DNA of 19,423 bases from Pseudomonadota bacterium (GTDB lineage: Bacteria > Pseudomonadota > Gammaproteobacteria > Burkholderiales > Burkholderiaceae_D), in contig JAEZVM010000077.1 in the NCBI GenBank assembly GCA_023420795.1, forward strand, positions 1 to 19,423. Direction: 5' to 3'. A program made the position numbers and the translations under genes. The first letter of the stretch is position 1; the number at the start of each line of letters is the position of its first letter. This document shows, piece by piece, positions 1-6,803 of this stretch. The notes beneath the pieces were generated by a model. That model saw nothing but the letters and a program-made list of their open reading frames with translations, was not told the DNA's origin and made no database searches.

Positions 1-636
1 GTACTGCAGCACGGCCACGTCCTCGGGCTTGATCTCCGGCTTGCGCAGCGTGCCGCTCTGGCCGCGCGCGATGGCGTCCTTGAAGCGCACGGCGCCGGGC
101 AGCTCGTAGGCCGGCACCATCTTCTTGACCTTGCGCACCACGTAGTTGACCAGCGCGCCCTTCAGGCCGCCGAGCATGTCGCCCATGGTGGCCAGCACGA
201 CGTGCTGCACCGGCGTCGACTTGATGCACTGCTGCAGCGTGTTGGCGAAGTTCTCGATGATGACGATCGCCTTGGAGCCGGAGTCCTTGAGCTGGTGCTC
301 CAGCTCGCGCGGCGTGTACAGCGGGTTGACGTTGACCACGGTGTAGCCAGCGCGCAGCACGGCGGCAATGGCGACCGGATACTGCAGCAGGTTCGGCATC
401 ATCAGCGCCACGCGGTCGCCCTTCTTCAGTCCCTTGCTCTGCAGCCATGCACCGAGTTTTGCAGAAAGCGCGTCCAGCTCTGCATAGGTCATGAACTTGT
501 CCATCGAGACATAGGCGTTGCGCGATGAATACTTGCGGAAAGACTCTTCCAGCAGGTGGGTCAGCGATTCGTATTGCGTGTAGTCGATCTCCGCAGGGAC
601 GCCCTTCGGATACGACTTTAGCCAGAACTTTTCCAT
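1..636 (-). CDS. fadD: Long-chain fatty acid-CoA ligase, N-terminal part (cut by window edge)
   Basis: This reading frame has no stop up to the left edge, so only the first 212 codons are present. The protein starts MEKFWLKSYPKGVPAEIDY and contains KKGDRVALMMPNLLQYPVAI and NVNPLYTPRELEHQLKDSG, which closely match the N-terminal subdomain of FadD-type acyl-CoA synthetases (AMP-binding superfamily). The visible part ends at AVLQY, just where the family carries its ATP-binding TGGTTG motif, so the catalytic core lies outside the window. Known role: ATP-dependent activation of long-chain fatty acids to acyl-CoA at the inner membrane, the entry step of beta-oxidation and lipid recycling. The start is set by a strong Shine-Dalgarno (GAAGGAGA) about six bases upstream of ATG 636. 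It is transcribed away from the TetR-led efflux operon. Confidence 0.93.
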   Translation of the reverse strand, partial: MEKFWLKSYPKGVPAEIDYTQYESLTHLLEESFRKYSSRNAYVSMDKFMTYAELDALSAKLGAWLQSKGLKKGDRVALMMPNLLQYPVAIAAVLRAGYTVVNVNPLYTPRELEHQLKDSGSKAIVIIENFANTLQQCIKSTPVQHVVLATMGDMLGGLKGALVNYVVRKVKKMVPAYELPGAVRFKDAIARGQSGTLRKPEIKPEDVAVLQY

Positions 637-724
637 TCCTTGTCTCCTTCTGTTGTTTTGTTTTGAACCGGGTGCAGGCAATCGGCCGGACAGCCTAGGT
701 TACACAATAACCGCATTTGAAGGG

Positions 725-754
725 ATCGTATTGAGGGATTCCCGCATTTGGCAA
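725..754 (-). promoter_or_regulatory. Candidate sigma-70 promoter for fadD
   Basis: Read on the minus strand, TTGCCA (754-749, five of six matches to the -35 consensus) is followed after 18 bp by TACGAT (730-725, four of six matches to -10). It would give a leader of roughly 80 nt before the fadD ATG at 636. This was found by eye and nothing confirms it. Confidence 0.35.
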
Positions 755-840
755 GTGGTCATGCCGAGCCTGTCTCGCCGGAACACGAGATTGGCCGGGC
801 GAATCAACTCACGGCAATTTCATCTCCTCGAAAATCACGG

Positions 841-868
841 TTGCATTGTTATTAGTCGTCCGTACAAT
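841..868 (+). promoter_or_regulatory. Candidate promoter of the TetR-led operon, next to the start codon
   Basis: TTGCAT (841-846) and TACAAT (863-868, five of six matches to the -10 consensus) are 16 bp apart. The predicted transcription start falls on or next to the TetR ATG at 875, and there is no Shine-Dalgarno in front of that ATG, so the message may be leaderless. The segment also holds an imperfect inverted repeat (TGCATTGTTATTA facing TACAATAATTGCA), which could be a TetR operator for autoregulation. Confidence 0.4.
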
Positions 869-874
869 AATTGC

Positions 875-1516
875 ATGCCCCGCCCTTCCCGGAATATCGA
901 TCAACGGCTGCTGCAAGCCGGCCTAGAGCTGCTGCCAAGCATGGGCTGTCGCGGGCTGTCCGCGCGCAAGCTGGCCGAGCATGCCGGCGTGAACCTGGGC
1001 ATGTTCCATTACCACTTCCGCACCAGGGAAAACTTCATCCGCACGCTGCTGCAGCAAACCTATGAACAGATGTTCTCGATGCTGGTGATCCGCGCACATG
1101 AAAACGCCTCGCCGCTGCAGAACCTGAGCAACGCACTGCACGTGCTGGCGGAATTCGCACGCACGAACCGGCAACTTCTGGTACGCATTGCTGCCGATGC
1201 GCTGACTGGCGAACAGATTGCGATCGAGTTCCTGCAAGCAAATCTCCCGCGCCATCTCGGCGTACTGACCGACCTGATTGATGAAGCGCAGCGCCAAGAC
1301 TGCCTCGTGCAGGCGCCGCCGGCACAGGTGCTCGCCTTCCTTGGCGGCGCGATCATGTCGCCTCTTCTGCTGGGAACGGCATTGGCGGAAAGCAGCGCGC
1401 TGCCGGTATCGATCCACAGATTGCTGGAACAGGACGTGTTATCGCAACAGGCGGCCGAGCAGCGCATCGCGTTCGCATTGCGCGGCCTTTCAAAACCGCA
1501 GGAGGGAACGACGTGA
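875..1516 (+). CDS. TetR/AcrR-family transcriptional regulator
   Basis: The 213-residue protein starts MPRPSRNIDQRLLQAGLELL. Residues 10-50 form a typical TetR DNA-binding domain, with the helix-turn-helix around 28-48 (LSARKLAEHAGVNLGMFHYHF); the rest is the helical ligand/dimerisation domain. The frame stays open upstream to 653, but that extension does not look like TetR protein and ATG 875 gives the usual family length. No Shine-Dalgarno precedes 875, and a good -10 lies 7 bp upstream, so a leaderless transcript is possible. The gene overlaps the HlyD gene by 4 bp (GTGA), so it is almost certainly the local regulator of the HlyD-ATPase-permease genes. The arrangement recalls E. coli cecR with ybhGFSR, but I do not claim orthology. 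The ligand is unknown. Confidence 0.9.
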   Translation: MPRPSRNIDQRLLQAGLELLPSMGCRGLSARKLAEHAGVNLGMFHYHFRTRENFIRTLLQQTYEQMFSMLVIRAHENASPLQNLSNALHVLAEFARTNRQLLVRIAADALTGEQIAIEFLQANLPRHLGVLTDLIDEAQRQDCLVQAPPAQVLAFLGGAIMSPLLLGTALAESSALPVSIHRLLEQDVLSQQAAEQRIAFALRGLSKPQEGTT

Positions 1517-2475
1517 AAACAGCGATATTCGTACTGGCAGGCGCAATCCTGCTAGCTGGCTGTGCGGAAAAGGCCGGCGATTACTTCCCCGGCTATGCGG
1601 AAGCGGAATATGTGCGGCTGGCATCGCCCATCGCAGGTACGCTGGTCCGGCTGCATGTGAAGCGCGGCGACCGGGTCGAACAGAACGCGCCGGCGTTCGT
1701 GCTGGAACAGGAAAGCGAACGCGCGGCCCGCGAGGAAGCGGCATCGCGCATGCAACGCGCGCAGGCACAGCTGGCCAACCTGGAGAAAGGCCGCCGTCCG
1801 GACGAAGTGGCCGCACTGCAGGCGCAACTGACGCAGGCACAGGCCGCATCGGCGCTTTCCGCCAGCAATCTCGCGCGCCGCAGGCAGCTTGTGGCCGACA
1901 AATTCGTCTCGCCCGCCAATCTCGATGAAGCGCGTGCCGCATTCGACCGCGACCAGGCCCGCGTGAACGAGTTGCGCGCGCAGTTGCGGGTAGCGAAACT
2001 CGGCGCGCGGACCGACGAGATCGACGCTGCACAACAGGAGCTGAAGGCGGCCGAAGCGCAGCTGGCGCAGGCCGAATGGAAGCTGGCGCAGAAGACACAG
2101 CGCATGCCGGCCGGCGGCGACATCAACGATGTGCTGTATCGCGAAGGCGAATTCGTGCAGGCGGGCAGCCCGGTCGTGAGCCTTCTGCCGCCGCAGAACA
2201 TCAAGGTGCGCTTCTTCGTGCCGGAGGCAATACTGGGCACGCTGCGGCCCGGGCAGGACGTGGTGCTGCAATGCGACGGCTGCAAGACGCCGATCCCGGC
2301 AAAGATCAGCTACCTGTCGCCTGCGCCGGAATACACGTCGCCGCTCATCTACAGCAAGGAGAACCGCGCGACGCTGGTGTTCATGATCGAGGCGCGCCCC
2401 GCTTCGGATCATGCGCGCTCGCTGCATCCGGGCCAGCCGGTCGAAGTCCGCCTGAGCGCTGCGAAGGCCGCATGA
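1513..2475 (+). CDS. HlyD-family periplasmic adaptor lipoprotein of an ABC exporter
   Basis: The 320-residue protein starts at GTG 1513 behind a strong Shine-Dalgarno (AGGAGGG) and overlaps the TetR stop by 4 bp. Residues 1-17 form a lipoprotein signal ending in lipobox LAGC (Cys17), so the mature protein should be a lipid-anchored periplasmic adaptor rather than one with an N-terminal membrane helix. After a lipoyl-like half motif (about 35-65, SPIAGTLVRLHVKRGDRV) comes a long Ala/Gln/Glu-rich coiled coil (about 66-190). The second lipoyl half and beta-barrel follow (about 200-315, GEFVQAGSPVVSLLP). Family role: it links an inner-membrane transporter to an outer-membrane TolC-type channel; no channel gene is in the window. 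It resembles YbhG/YhiI-type adaptors. It is co-transcribed with the ATPase and permease downstream, each overlapping by 4 bp. Confidence 0.92.
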   Translation: MKTAIFVLAGAILLAGCAEKAGDYFPGYAEAEYVRLASPIAGTLVRLHVKRGDRVEQNAPAFVLEQESERAAREEAASRMQRAQAQLANLEKGRRPDEVAALQAQLTQAQAASALSASNLARRRQLVADKFVSPANLDEARAAFDRDQARVNELRAQLRVAKLGARTDEIDAAQQELKAAEAQLAQAEWKLAQKTQRMPAGGDINDVLYREGEFVQAGSPVVSLLPPQNIKVRFFVPEAILGTLRPGQDVVLQCDGCKTPIPAKISYLSPAPEYTSPLIYSKENRATLVFMIEARPASDHARSLHPGQPVEVRLSAAKAA

Positions 2476-3395
2476 TGGGCGACGCGATCATCGACGTACA
2501 AGGATTGACCAAGCGCTACGGCGAGCGCACCGTGGTCGATCATGTCGATATGCGGGTCGCGCGCGGGCGCATCTATGGCTTCCTCGGCCCCAACGGCAGC
2601 GGCAAGACCACCACGATACGCATGCTGTGCGGCCTGCTGACGCCGGACGACGGCAGCGGCACCTGTCTCGGATTCGACATCCGCACCGAGTCGCGCAAGA
2701 TCAAGCGCGAGGTCGGCTACATGACGCAGAAGTTCGGGCTGTATGAAGACCTGAGCATCGAGGAAAACCTCGCGTTCGTCGCGCGCGTGTACGAAGTACG
2801 CGATCCGCAGCGCAAGGTCGAGCAAGCGCTGGAGCGGCTCGGCCTCGCCAGCCGCCGCACGCAGCTGGCCGGCGCGCTGTCCGGTGGCTGGAAGCAGCGT
2901 CTCGCGCTGGCTGCATGCCTGCTGCACGAACCGCAATTGCTGCTGCTCGACGAGCCGACCGCTGGCGTCGATCCGAAGGCGCGGCGCGAGTTCTGGGACC
3001 ATCTGCACGAGCTGGCGGCGTCGGGTCTGACGGTGCTGGTATCGACGCATTACATGGACGAAGCGGAACGCTGCCATCAGCTTGCCTACATCGCATACGG
3101 CAAGCTGCTCGCGCAGGGAACCGCGCAGGAACTGATCGCGCATACCGCTCTGACTACTGTGTCGATCACCGGCTCAGGACTTGCAGAAGTAGCGCGCGCA
3201 CTCCGTATGCATGAGGCAATCCACGTCGCCTCCTTCGGCACCGCGCTCCATGTCAGCGCGCAGTCGGAAAGCGAACTCAATGCGGCGCTCGTTCCGTATC
3301 AGGGCGCGGGCCTGCACATCGCGCCGATCGACACCACGCTCGAAGACGTGTTCATCGCGCTGATGCAGCGCTCCACCGACAACTACGGCTCATGA
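2472..3395 (+). CDS. ABC transporter ATP-binding protein (ABC-2 exporter type)
   Basis: The 307-residue ATPase has every expected motif: Walker A GPNGSGKTT (39-47), Q-loop Gln86, signature LSGGWKQ (136-142), Walker B LLLLDE (156-161), D-loop AGVD and H-loop His193 (STHYMDEA). The C-terminal 80 residues form the usual accessory domain of drug/ABC-2 ATPases, ending TTLEDVFIALMQR. Start ATG 2472 overlaps the adaptor stop (ATGA), which implies translational coupling; a second ATG follows at once at 2475. It is a single nucleotide-binding domain, whereas E. coli YbhF is a fusion of two, so here it would act as a homodimer. Role: it powers export through the permease encoded next. The substrate cannot be read from the sequence. 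Confidence 0.95.
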   Translation: MMGDAIIDVQGLTKRYGERTVVDHVDMRVARGRIYGFLGPNGSGKTTTIRMLCGLLTPDDGSGTCLGFDIRTESRKIKREVGYMTQKFGLYEDLSIEENLAFVARVYEVRDPQRKVEQALERLGLASRRTQLAGALSGGWKQRLALAACLLHEPQLLLLDEPTAGVDPKARREFWDHLHELAASGLTVLVSTHYMDEAERCHQLAYIAYGKLLAQGTAQELIAHTALTTVSITGSGLAEVARALRMHEAIHVASFGTALHVSAQSESELNAALVPYQGAGLHIAPIDTTLEDVFIALMQRSTDNYGS

Positions 3396-4516
3396 ACTGG
3401 TCGCGCCTGCTCGCCATCCTGATCAAGGAATTCCGCCAGATCCGGCGCGACCGGCTGACCTTCGCGATGATGGTCGGCGTGCCCATCCTGCAATTGATCC
3501 TGTTCGGCTATGCGATCAACACCGATCCGAAGCGCCTGCCGCTGGCGGTAGTGGAGGCGGACCACAGCCAGTTCTCGCGCAGCCTGATCGCCAGCCTGGA
3601 GAATTCCGGCTACTTCCGCGTCACCGCGCGCCCCGCGAGCGAGGCGGAAGGCAACCAGTTGCTGGATGAAGGCCACGTGCAATTCCTGCTGGTGATTCCG
3701 CCCGATTTTTCGCGGCAGCTATCGCGCGGCGAGCGGCCGGCGGTGCTGCTGGCGGCCGATGCCACCGACCCGGCCGCGTCCGGCAACGCGCTCGCGGCGC
3801 TGAACAGCATCGGCAGGCAGGCGCTCGCGCGCGACCTGAGCGGGCCGCTGCAAAAGCTGCAGGCAACCGACGCGCCATTCGAAATCCGCGCGCAGCGCCG
3901 CTACAACCCGGAAGGCATCTCGCGCTACAACATCGTGCCGGGCCTGATCGGCGTGATCCTGACGATGACGATGGTGATGATGACCGCGCTGGCGATGACG
4001 CGCGAACGCGAGCGCGGCACCATGGAAAACCTGCTGGCGACGCCGGTGCGGCCGCTGGAGGTCATGGTCGGCAAGATTGCGCCCTACATCCTGATCGGCT
4101 ATGTGCAGGTGGCGGTGATCCTGCTCGCCGCGCGAGTACTGTTCGATGTGCCGATGGTCGGCAGCCTCGCGCTGCTGTCGGTGGCGCTGGTGGTCTTCAT
4201 CGCTGCCAATCTCGCGGTCGGCTTCACCTTTTCGACCATCGCGAGAAACCAGTTGCAGGCGATGCAGCTGACCTTCTTCTTTTTCCTGCCGTCGATGCTG
4301 CTGTCGGGATTCATGTTCCCGTTCCGCGGCATGCCGGGCTGGGCGCAGATATTGGGAGAGGCGCTGCCGCTGACGCATTTCCTGCGCATTGTGCGCGGGA
4401 TCATGCTGAAGGGGAATGGCGCAGCCGAGATCGCGCCGAGCGTGTGGCCGATCGCACTGTTCATGCTGGTCGCGGGGCTGGTTGCACTGAAGCGGTACCG
4501 GCAGACGCTGGATTGA
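3392..4516 (+). CDS. ABC-2 type transporter permease
   Basis: The 374-residue inner-membrane protein overlaps the ATPase stop by 4 bp (ATGA). The topology read from hydrophobicity is one N-terminal helix (about 22-42), a large periplasmic domain (about 43-180) and five more helices near 181-202, 230-250, 258-280, 292-312 and 351-367. The segment RERERGTMENLLATPVRPLE (204-223) is the conserved cytoplasmic coupling region of ABC-2 permeases of the YhhJ/YbhR/YbhS kind. Only one permease is present, so a homodimer is likely; E. coli YbhFSR uses two different ones. The family moves drugs, lipids or other hydrophobic compounds. With the TetR gene and the adaptor it completes an efflux operon, which ends at the inverted repeat at 4534-4611. 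Confidence 0.94.
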   Translation: MNWSRLLAILIKEFRQIRRDRLTFAMMVGVPILQLILFGYAINTDPKRLPLAVVEADHSQFSRSLIASLENSGYFRVTARPASEAEGNQLLDEGHVQFLLVIPPDFSRQLSRGERPAVLLAADATDPAASGNALAALNSIGRQALARDLSGPLQKLQATDAPFEIRAQRRYNPEGISRYNIVPGLIGVILTMTMVMMTALAMTRERERGTMENLLATPVRPLEVMVGKIAPYILIGYVQVAVILLAARVLFDVPMVGSLALLSVALVVFIAANLAVGFTFSTIARNQLQAMQLTFFFFLPSMLLSGFMFPFRGMPGWAQILGEALPLTHFLRIVRGIMLKGNGAAEIAPSVWPIALFMLVAGLVALKRYRQTLD

Positions 4517-4533
4517 CTATCCATAGAAGCTTG

Positions 4534-4611
4534 TCATTCCGAGCAGAGCAAGGAATCTCAGGCAATCGCGCACCGGATAACAAATGAGATTCCTCGCTCT
4601 GCTCGGAATGA
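4534..4611. repeat. Long inverted repeat (REP-like hairpin, HSERSEE-type), possible terminator
   Basis: Two 27-bp arms (4534-4560 and 4585-4611) are inverted copies with one mismatch, around a 24-bp loop. The left arm begins TCATTCCGAGCAGAGC. Six A residues follow the right arm, so on the minus strand a U-run would precede rather than follow the hairpin. In minus-strand RNA the single mismatch becomes a G-U pair, giving a fully paired stem. The core CATTCCGAGC..GAGGAATC belongs to a class of dispersed bacterial repeats known for producing spurious HSERSEES-like peptides when translated. It separates the efflux operon from the convergent DUF2917 gene. A related hairpin lies at 17859-17896. Confidence 0.8.
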
Positions 4612-4641
4612 AAAAAGCGGATGGTATGCGGCACCGTCACA

Positions 4642-4995
4642 TCAGCCGCCGGTGGGTTTGCTTCGCAGCAGCACCGTCTGCAATCCCCGCAGCATCCGTG
4701 CAACGGCAACCGGCAGGCGCGCGCCATGCCTCGCGTAATTGAACGAACGCGGCAGATCCACTCGGATCGTGCAGTTGCCGACAGCTTCGGCTAGCACCAG
4801 GCCGCTATTCGGAATCACATAGACGCCACCCGGCCGCAGGAATACATCGACCGGCTGGCCATACGCGGTAATCCATGCAAGGCCGCTGATGCACTGCACC
4901 CGGCGGCCCGCAGCGCCGACCAGTCGCAGTGGAATGTTTTCCGCCAGTTCGCATTCGACCCGGCTTTGGGTTGCCGTCAATACTCTCGGTTCCAT
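4642..4995 (-). CDS. DUF2917 domain protein
   Basis: The 117-residue protein starts MEPRVLTATQ at ATG 4995, chosen because an AAAGGAG Shine-Dalgarno lies 7 bases upstream; an in-frame ATG farther up has no such signal. Residues 10-80 match the DUF2917 pattern as I know it: a short beta-rich, cupin-like domain with ISGLAWITAYGQPVDVFLRPGGVYVIP and then LVLAEA. There is no signal peptide. The C-terminus (from about 85) is basic. The molecular function is unknown. In Burkholderiales this family often sits beside MocR/PLP-dependent regulators, as here, where it diverges from the gene at 5170. The shared 174-bp intergenic region carries operator-like repeats, so control by that regulator is a reasonable inference. 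Confidence 0.8.
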   Translation of the reverse strand: MEPRVLTATQSRVECELAENIPLRLVGAAGRRVQCISGLAWITAYGQPVDVFLRPGGVYVIPNSGLVLAEAVGNCTIRVDLPRSFNYARHGARLPVAVARMLRGLQTVLLRSKPTGG

Positions 4996-5072
4996 CGCAT
5001 CGCTCCTTTCGTCTGATGAAGACATAGCGTACGTGGCGCGCCGGCGGCAGAACAGGCGCAGCAAATCGAAAT

Positions 5073-5085
5073 TGTGATCATCACA
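5073..5085. promoter_or_regulatory. 13-bp palindrome in the DUF2917/MocR divergent region
   Basis: TGTGATCATCACA is a perfect inverted repeat with a single central base. The half-sites look like CRP half-sites, but the spacing between TGTGA and TCACA is 3 bp rather than 6, so it is not a standard CRP site. It lies 78 bp from the DUF2917 ATG and 85 bp from the MocR ATG, a plausible operator position. Confidence 0.45.
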
Positions 5086-5100
5086 GATGGGGCGGCATTA

Positions 5101-5136
5101 AACTGTACTGGTCAAAAAAATATCGAACTGTATCTT
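5101..5136 (+). promoter_or_regulatory. Direct repeat AACTGTA..AACTGTA over the likely MocR promoter
   Basis: AACTGTA occurs at 5101-5107 and again at 5126-5132, 25 bp apart start to start. The second copy overlaps a plausible -10 (TATCTT, 5131-5136) and the first abuts the -35 zone (TGGTCA, 5109-5114). MocR regulators such as GabR and PdxR are known to bind paired direct repeats, so this is a candidate autoregulatory operator. Confidence 0.45.
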
Positions 5137-5169
5137 TGTCGCCATCGGCACCGCCCGCACAATCAATCC

Positions 5170-6687
5170 ATGTCCGCCCAAATCAACCTCTACGAGCATC
5201 TGGCCGACGAGCTCGGCGCGCTGATCGCAAGCCGCGTGTTCGCGCCCGGCGACCGGCTACCGTCGATCCGCCATCTGTCGCAGCAGAAGCGGCTGTCGGT
5301 CAGCACGGTGATGCAGGCGCTGCGGCTGCTGGAGGATCGCGGCCTGATCGATGCGCGGCCGCAGGCGGGTTTTTATGTGCGGCATCGTGCGCGCAACCTG
5401 GTTACTGCCGGCGATGCGCAATGTCCGAAGGAATCGACTTATGTGGGCATCAATAATCTGCTGACCCAGGTGCTGCATGCCAACAAGTCGCCCGGCACGG
5501 TGCAGCTGGCGCTGTCCTGCCCGCCTGACGAGCTGCTGCCCGTCAGGCGCCTGCAACAGGTAATGGGCAGCATCGCGCGCCATCGCCCGGACCTGCTGAC
5601 GCAGGATGGCTGCTTCGACACCAATGAGCCGAACTTCGTGCGGCAAGTGATTCGCCGATCGGTCGATTGGGGACGCATCAATCCGCGCGAGATCATCGCC
5701 ACCAACTCCTGCACGGAAGCGATGAGCGTGGCGTTGCGCGCGGTGGCCAAACCAGGCGACACCATTGCGATCGAATCGCCGACCTACTTCGTGCTGCTGC
5801 AACTGATCGAAAGCATGGGCATGAAGGCGCTGGAGATCCCGACTGATCCGAAGACCGGTCTGTCGGTCGATGCGCTGGAACTGGCAATCCGCGAAGGTCT
5901 GGTGCAGGCTTGCATGCTGGTGCCAAATGCGAACAATCCGCTCGGCTGCATCATGCCGGACGACAGCAAGAAGCGGCTGGCAAATCTGCTGACGCGCTAC
6001 GACATCCCGCTGATCGAAGACGATGTCTATGGCGATCTGTGCTTTACCGCCGAGCGGCCATGGCCGGTGAAGGCGTACGACAGCAGCGGGCATGTACTGC
6101 TGTGCTCGTCTTTTTCAAAAAGCGTCAGTTCGTCGGCGCGCGTCGGTTACATTATTGCGGGTCGCTATACGCAGCAGGTGGCGCTTCTGAAGAACGTCGC
6201 CAGCGGCGGCACCAATCATTTCTTCCAGGCGGTGCTGGCCGATTATGTCGGCAGCAGCAGTTACGACAACCAGCTTCGCAAAATACGACGCGCGCTGGCG
6301 CAACGCATCGCTCGCATGTCCGATGCAGTGTCGGAATTCTTTCCCGCCGAATGCTCGGTGTCCGCACCGCAGGGCGGCTTCGTGCTGTGGGTGGAAATGC
6401 CGCCGCAGATCGAAGCGTTCACGCTGCATCGGCGCGCAATCGAGCGGCATATCGCTTTCATGCCCGGCCCGCTGTTTTCCGCATCAGGCAAGTTCAGCAA
6501 TTACCTGCGCCTGAACTGCGGCAACATGTGGAATGCGGAAACCGAAAACGCGATGCGCACGCTCGGCAGGCTGGTGCAGGATGCACTGGAGCAGCGGCCG
6601 GTACTGCGCTCTGCCGAAGCATTTTCCGTCGAAGAAAGGCGCGCCGGATATGATCCAATCCTGCTTGAGCCGCATCAAACCGAGTAG
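5170..6687 (+). CDS. MocR-type regulator: GntR winged helix fused to a PLP aminotransferase domain
   Basis: The 505-residue protein starts MSAQINLYEHLADELGALIA. Residues 5-75 form a GntR winged helix (GDRLPSIRHLSQQKRLSVST). From about 95 there is a fold-type I aminotransferase domain with its key residues: Asn253 (NANNPLG), Asp284/Asp285 and Tyr287 (IEDDVYGD), PLP-binding Lys317 in SSFSKS, Arg324, and substrate-carboxylate Arg447 (NYLRL). All are intact, so PLP binding is expected. MocR proteins act as amino-acid or vitamin B6-responsive regulators; the effector here is unknown. The frame is open upstream to 5074, but residues before 5170 do not resemble the family and ATG 5170 begins at the usual N-terminus. 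It diverges from the DUF2917 gene, its probable target. Confidence 0.92.
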   Translation: MSAQINLYEHLADELGALIASRVFAPGDRLPSIRHLSQQKRLSVSTVMQALRLLEDRGLIDARPQAGFYVRHRARNLVTAGDAQCPKESTYVGINNLLTQVLHANKSPGTVQLALSCPPDELLPVRRLQQVMGSIARHRPDLLTQDGCFDTNEPNFVRQVIRRSVDWGRINPREIIATNSCTEAMSVALRAVAKPGDTIAIESPTYFVLLQLIESMGMKALEIPTDPKTGLSVDALELAIREGLVQACMLVPNANNPLGCIMPDDSKKRLANLLTRYDIPLIEDDVYGDLCFTAERPWPVKAYDSSGHVLLCSSFSKSVSSSARVGYIIAGRYTQQVALLKNVASGGTNHFFQAVLADYVGSSSYDNQLRKIRRALAQRIARMSDAVSEFFPAECSVSAPQGGFVLWVEMPPQIEAFTLHRRAIERHIAFMPGPLFSASGKFSNYLRLNCGNMWNAETENAMRTLGRLVQDALEQRPVLRSAEAFSVEERRAGYDPILLEPHQTE

Positions 6688-6737
6688 CCACGCTGATCTT
6701 CCAACCTGAACCGCGCCTACTAGGCTGTTCCTGAAAA

Positions 6738-6762
6738 CGCTTCATTGCTGAACGATGAAGCG
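6738..6762. repeat. Small inverted repeat between the MocR and TPR genes
   Basis: CGCTTCAT (6738-6745) and ATGAAGCG (6755-6762) are perfect inverted 8-bp arms around a 9-bp loop. It lies 50 bp after the MocR stop and 42 bp before the TPR start. There is no T-run, so terminator function is doubtful; it could equally be a protein-binding site. Confidence 0.35.
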
Positions 6763-6803
6763 ACTGCCTGATTGCCTATTACCAGTCAGCGAAGGAGATG
6801 GCC

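Noticed and set aside
653..874. N-terminal extension of the TetR protein from ATG 653
   Set aside because: The 74 extra residues do not resemble TetR proteins, and the segment holds promoter-like sequences for both divergent genes. ATG 875 gives a normal family length.
1490..2427. Long reading frames antisense to the HlyD and other GC-rich genes
   Set aside because: They are codon-bias shadows: the real genes on the other strand show full family motifs, and these frames have no ribosome sites or recognisable domains.
4461..4727. A minus-strand reading frame across the inverted repeat with HSEQSEES and CSARNDK peptides
   Set aside because: These peptides are the usual by-product of translating the CATTCCGAGC-type repeat. 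The frame also runs into the permease and DUF2917 genes and has no ribosome site.
5073..5085. CRP/Vfr binding site
   Set aside because: The half-sites TGTGA/TCACA are present but 3 bp apart instead of 6, so a normal CRP dimer would not fit.
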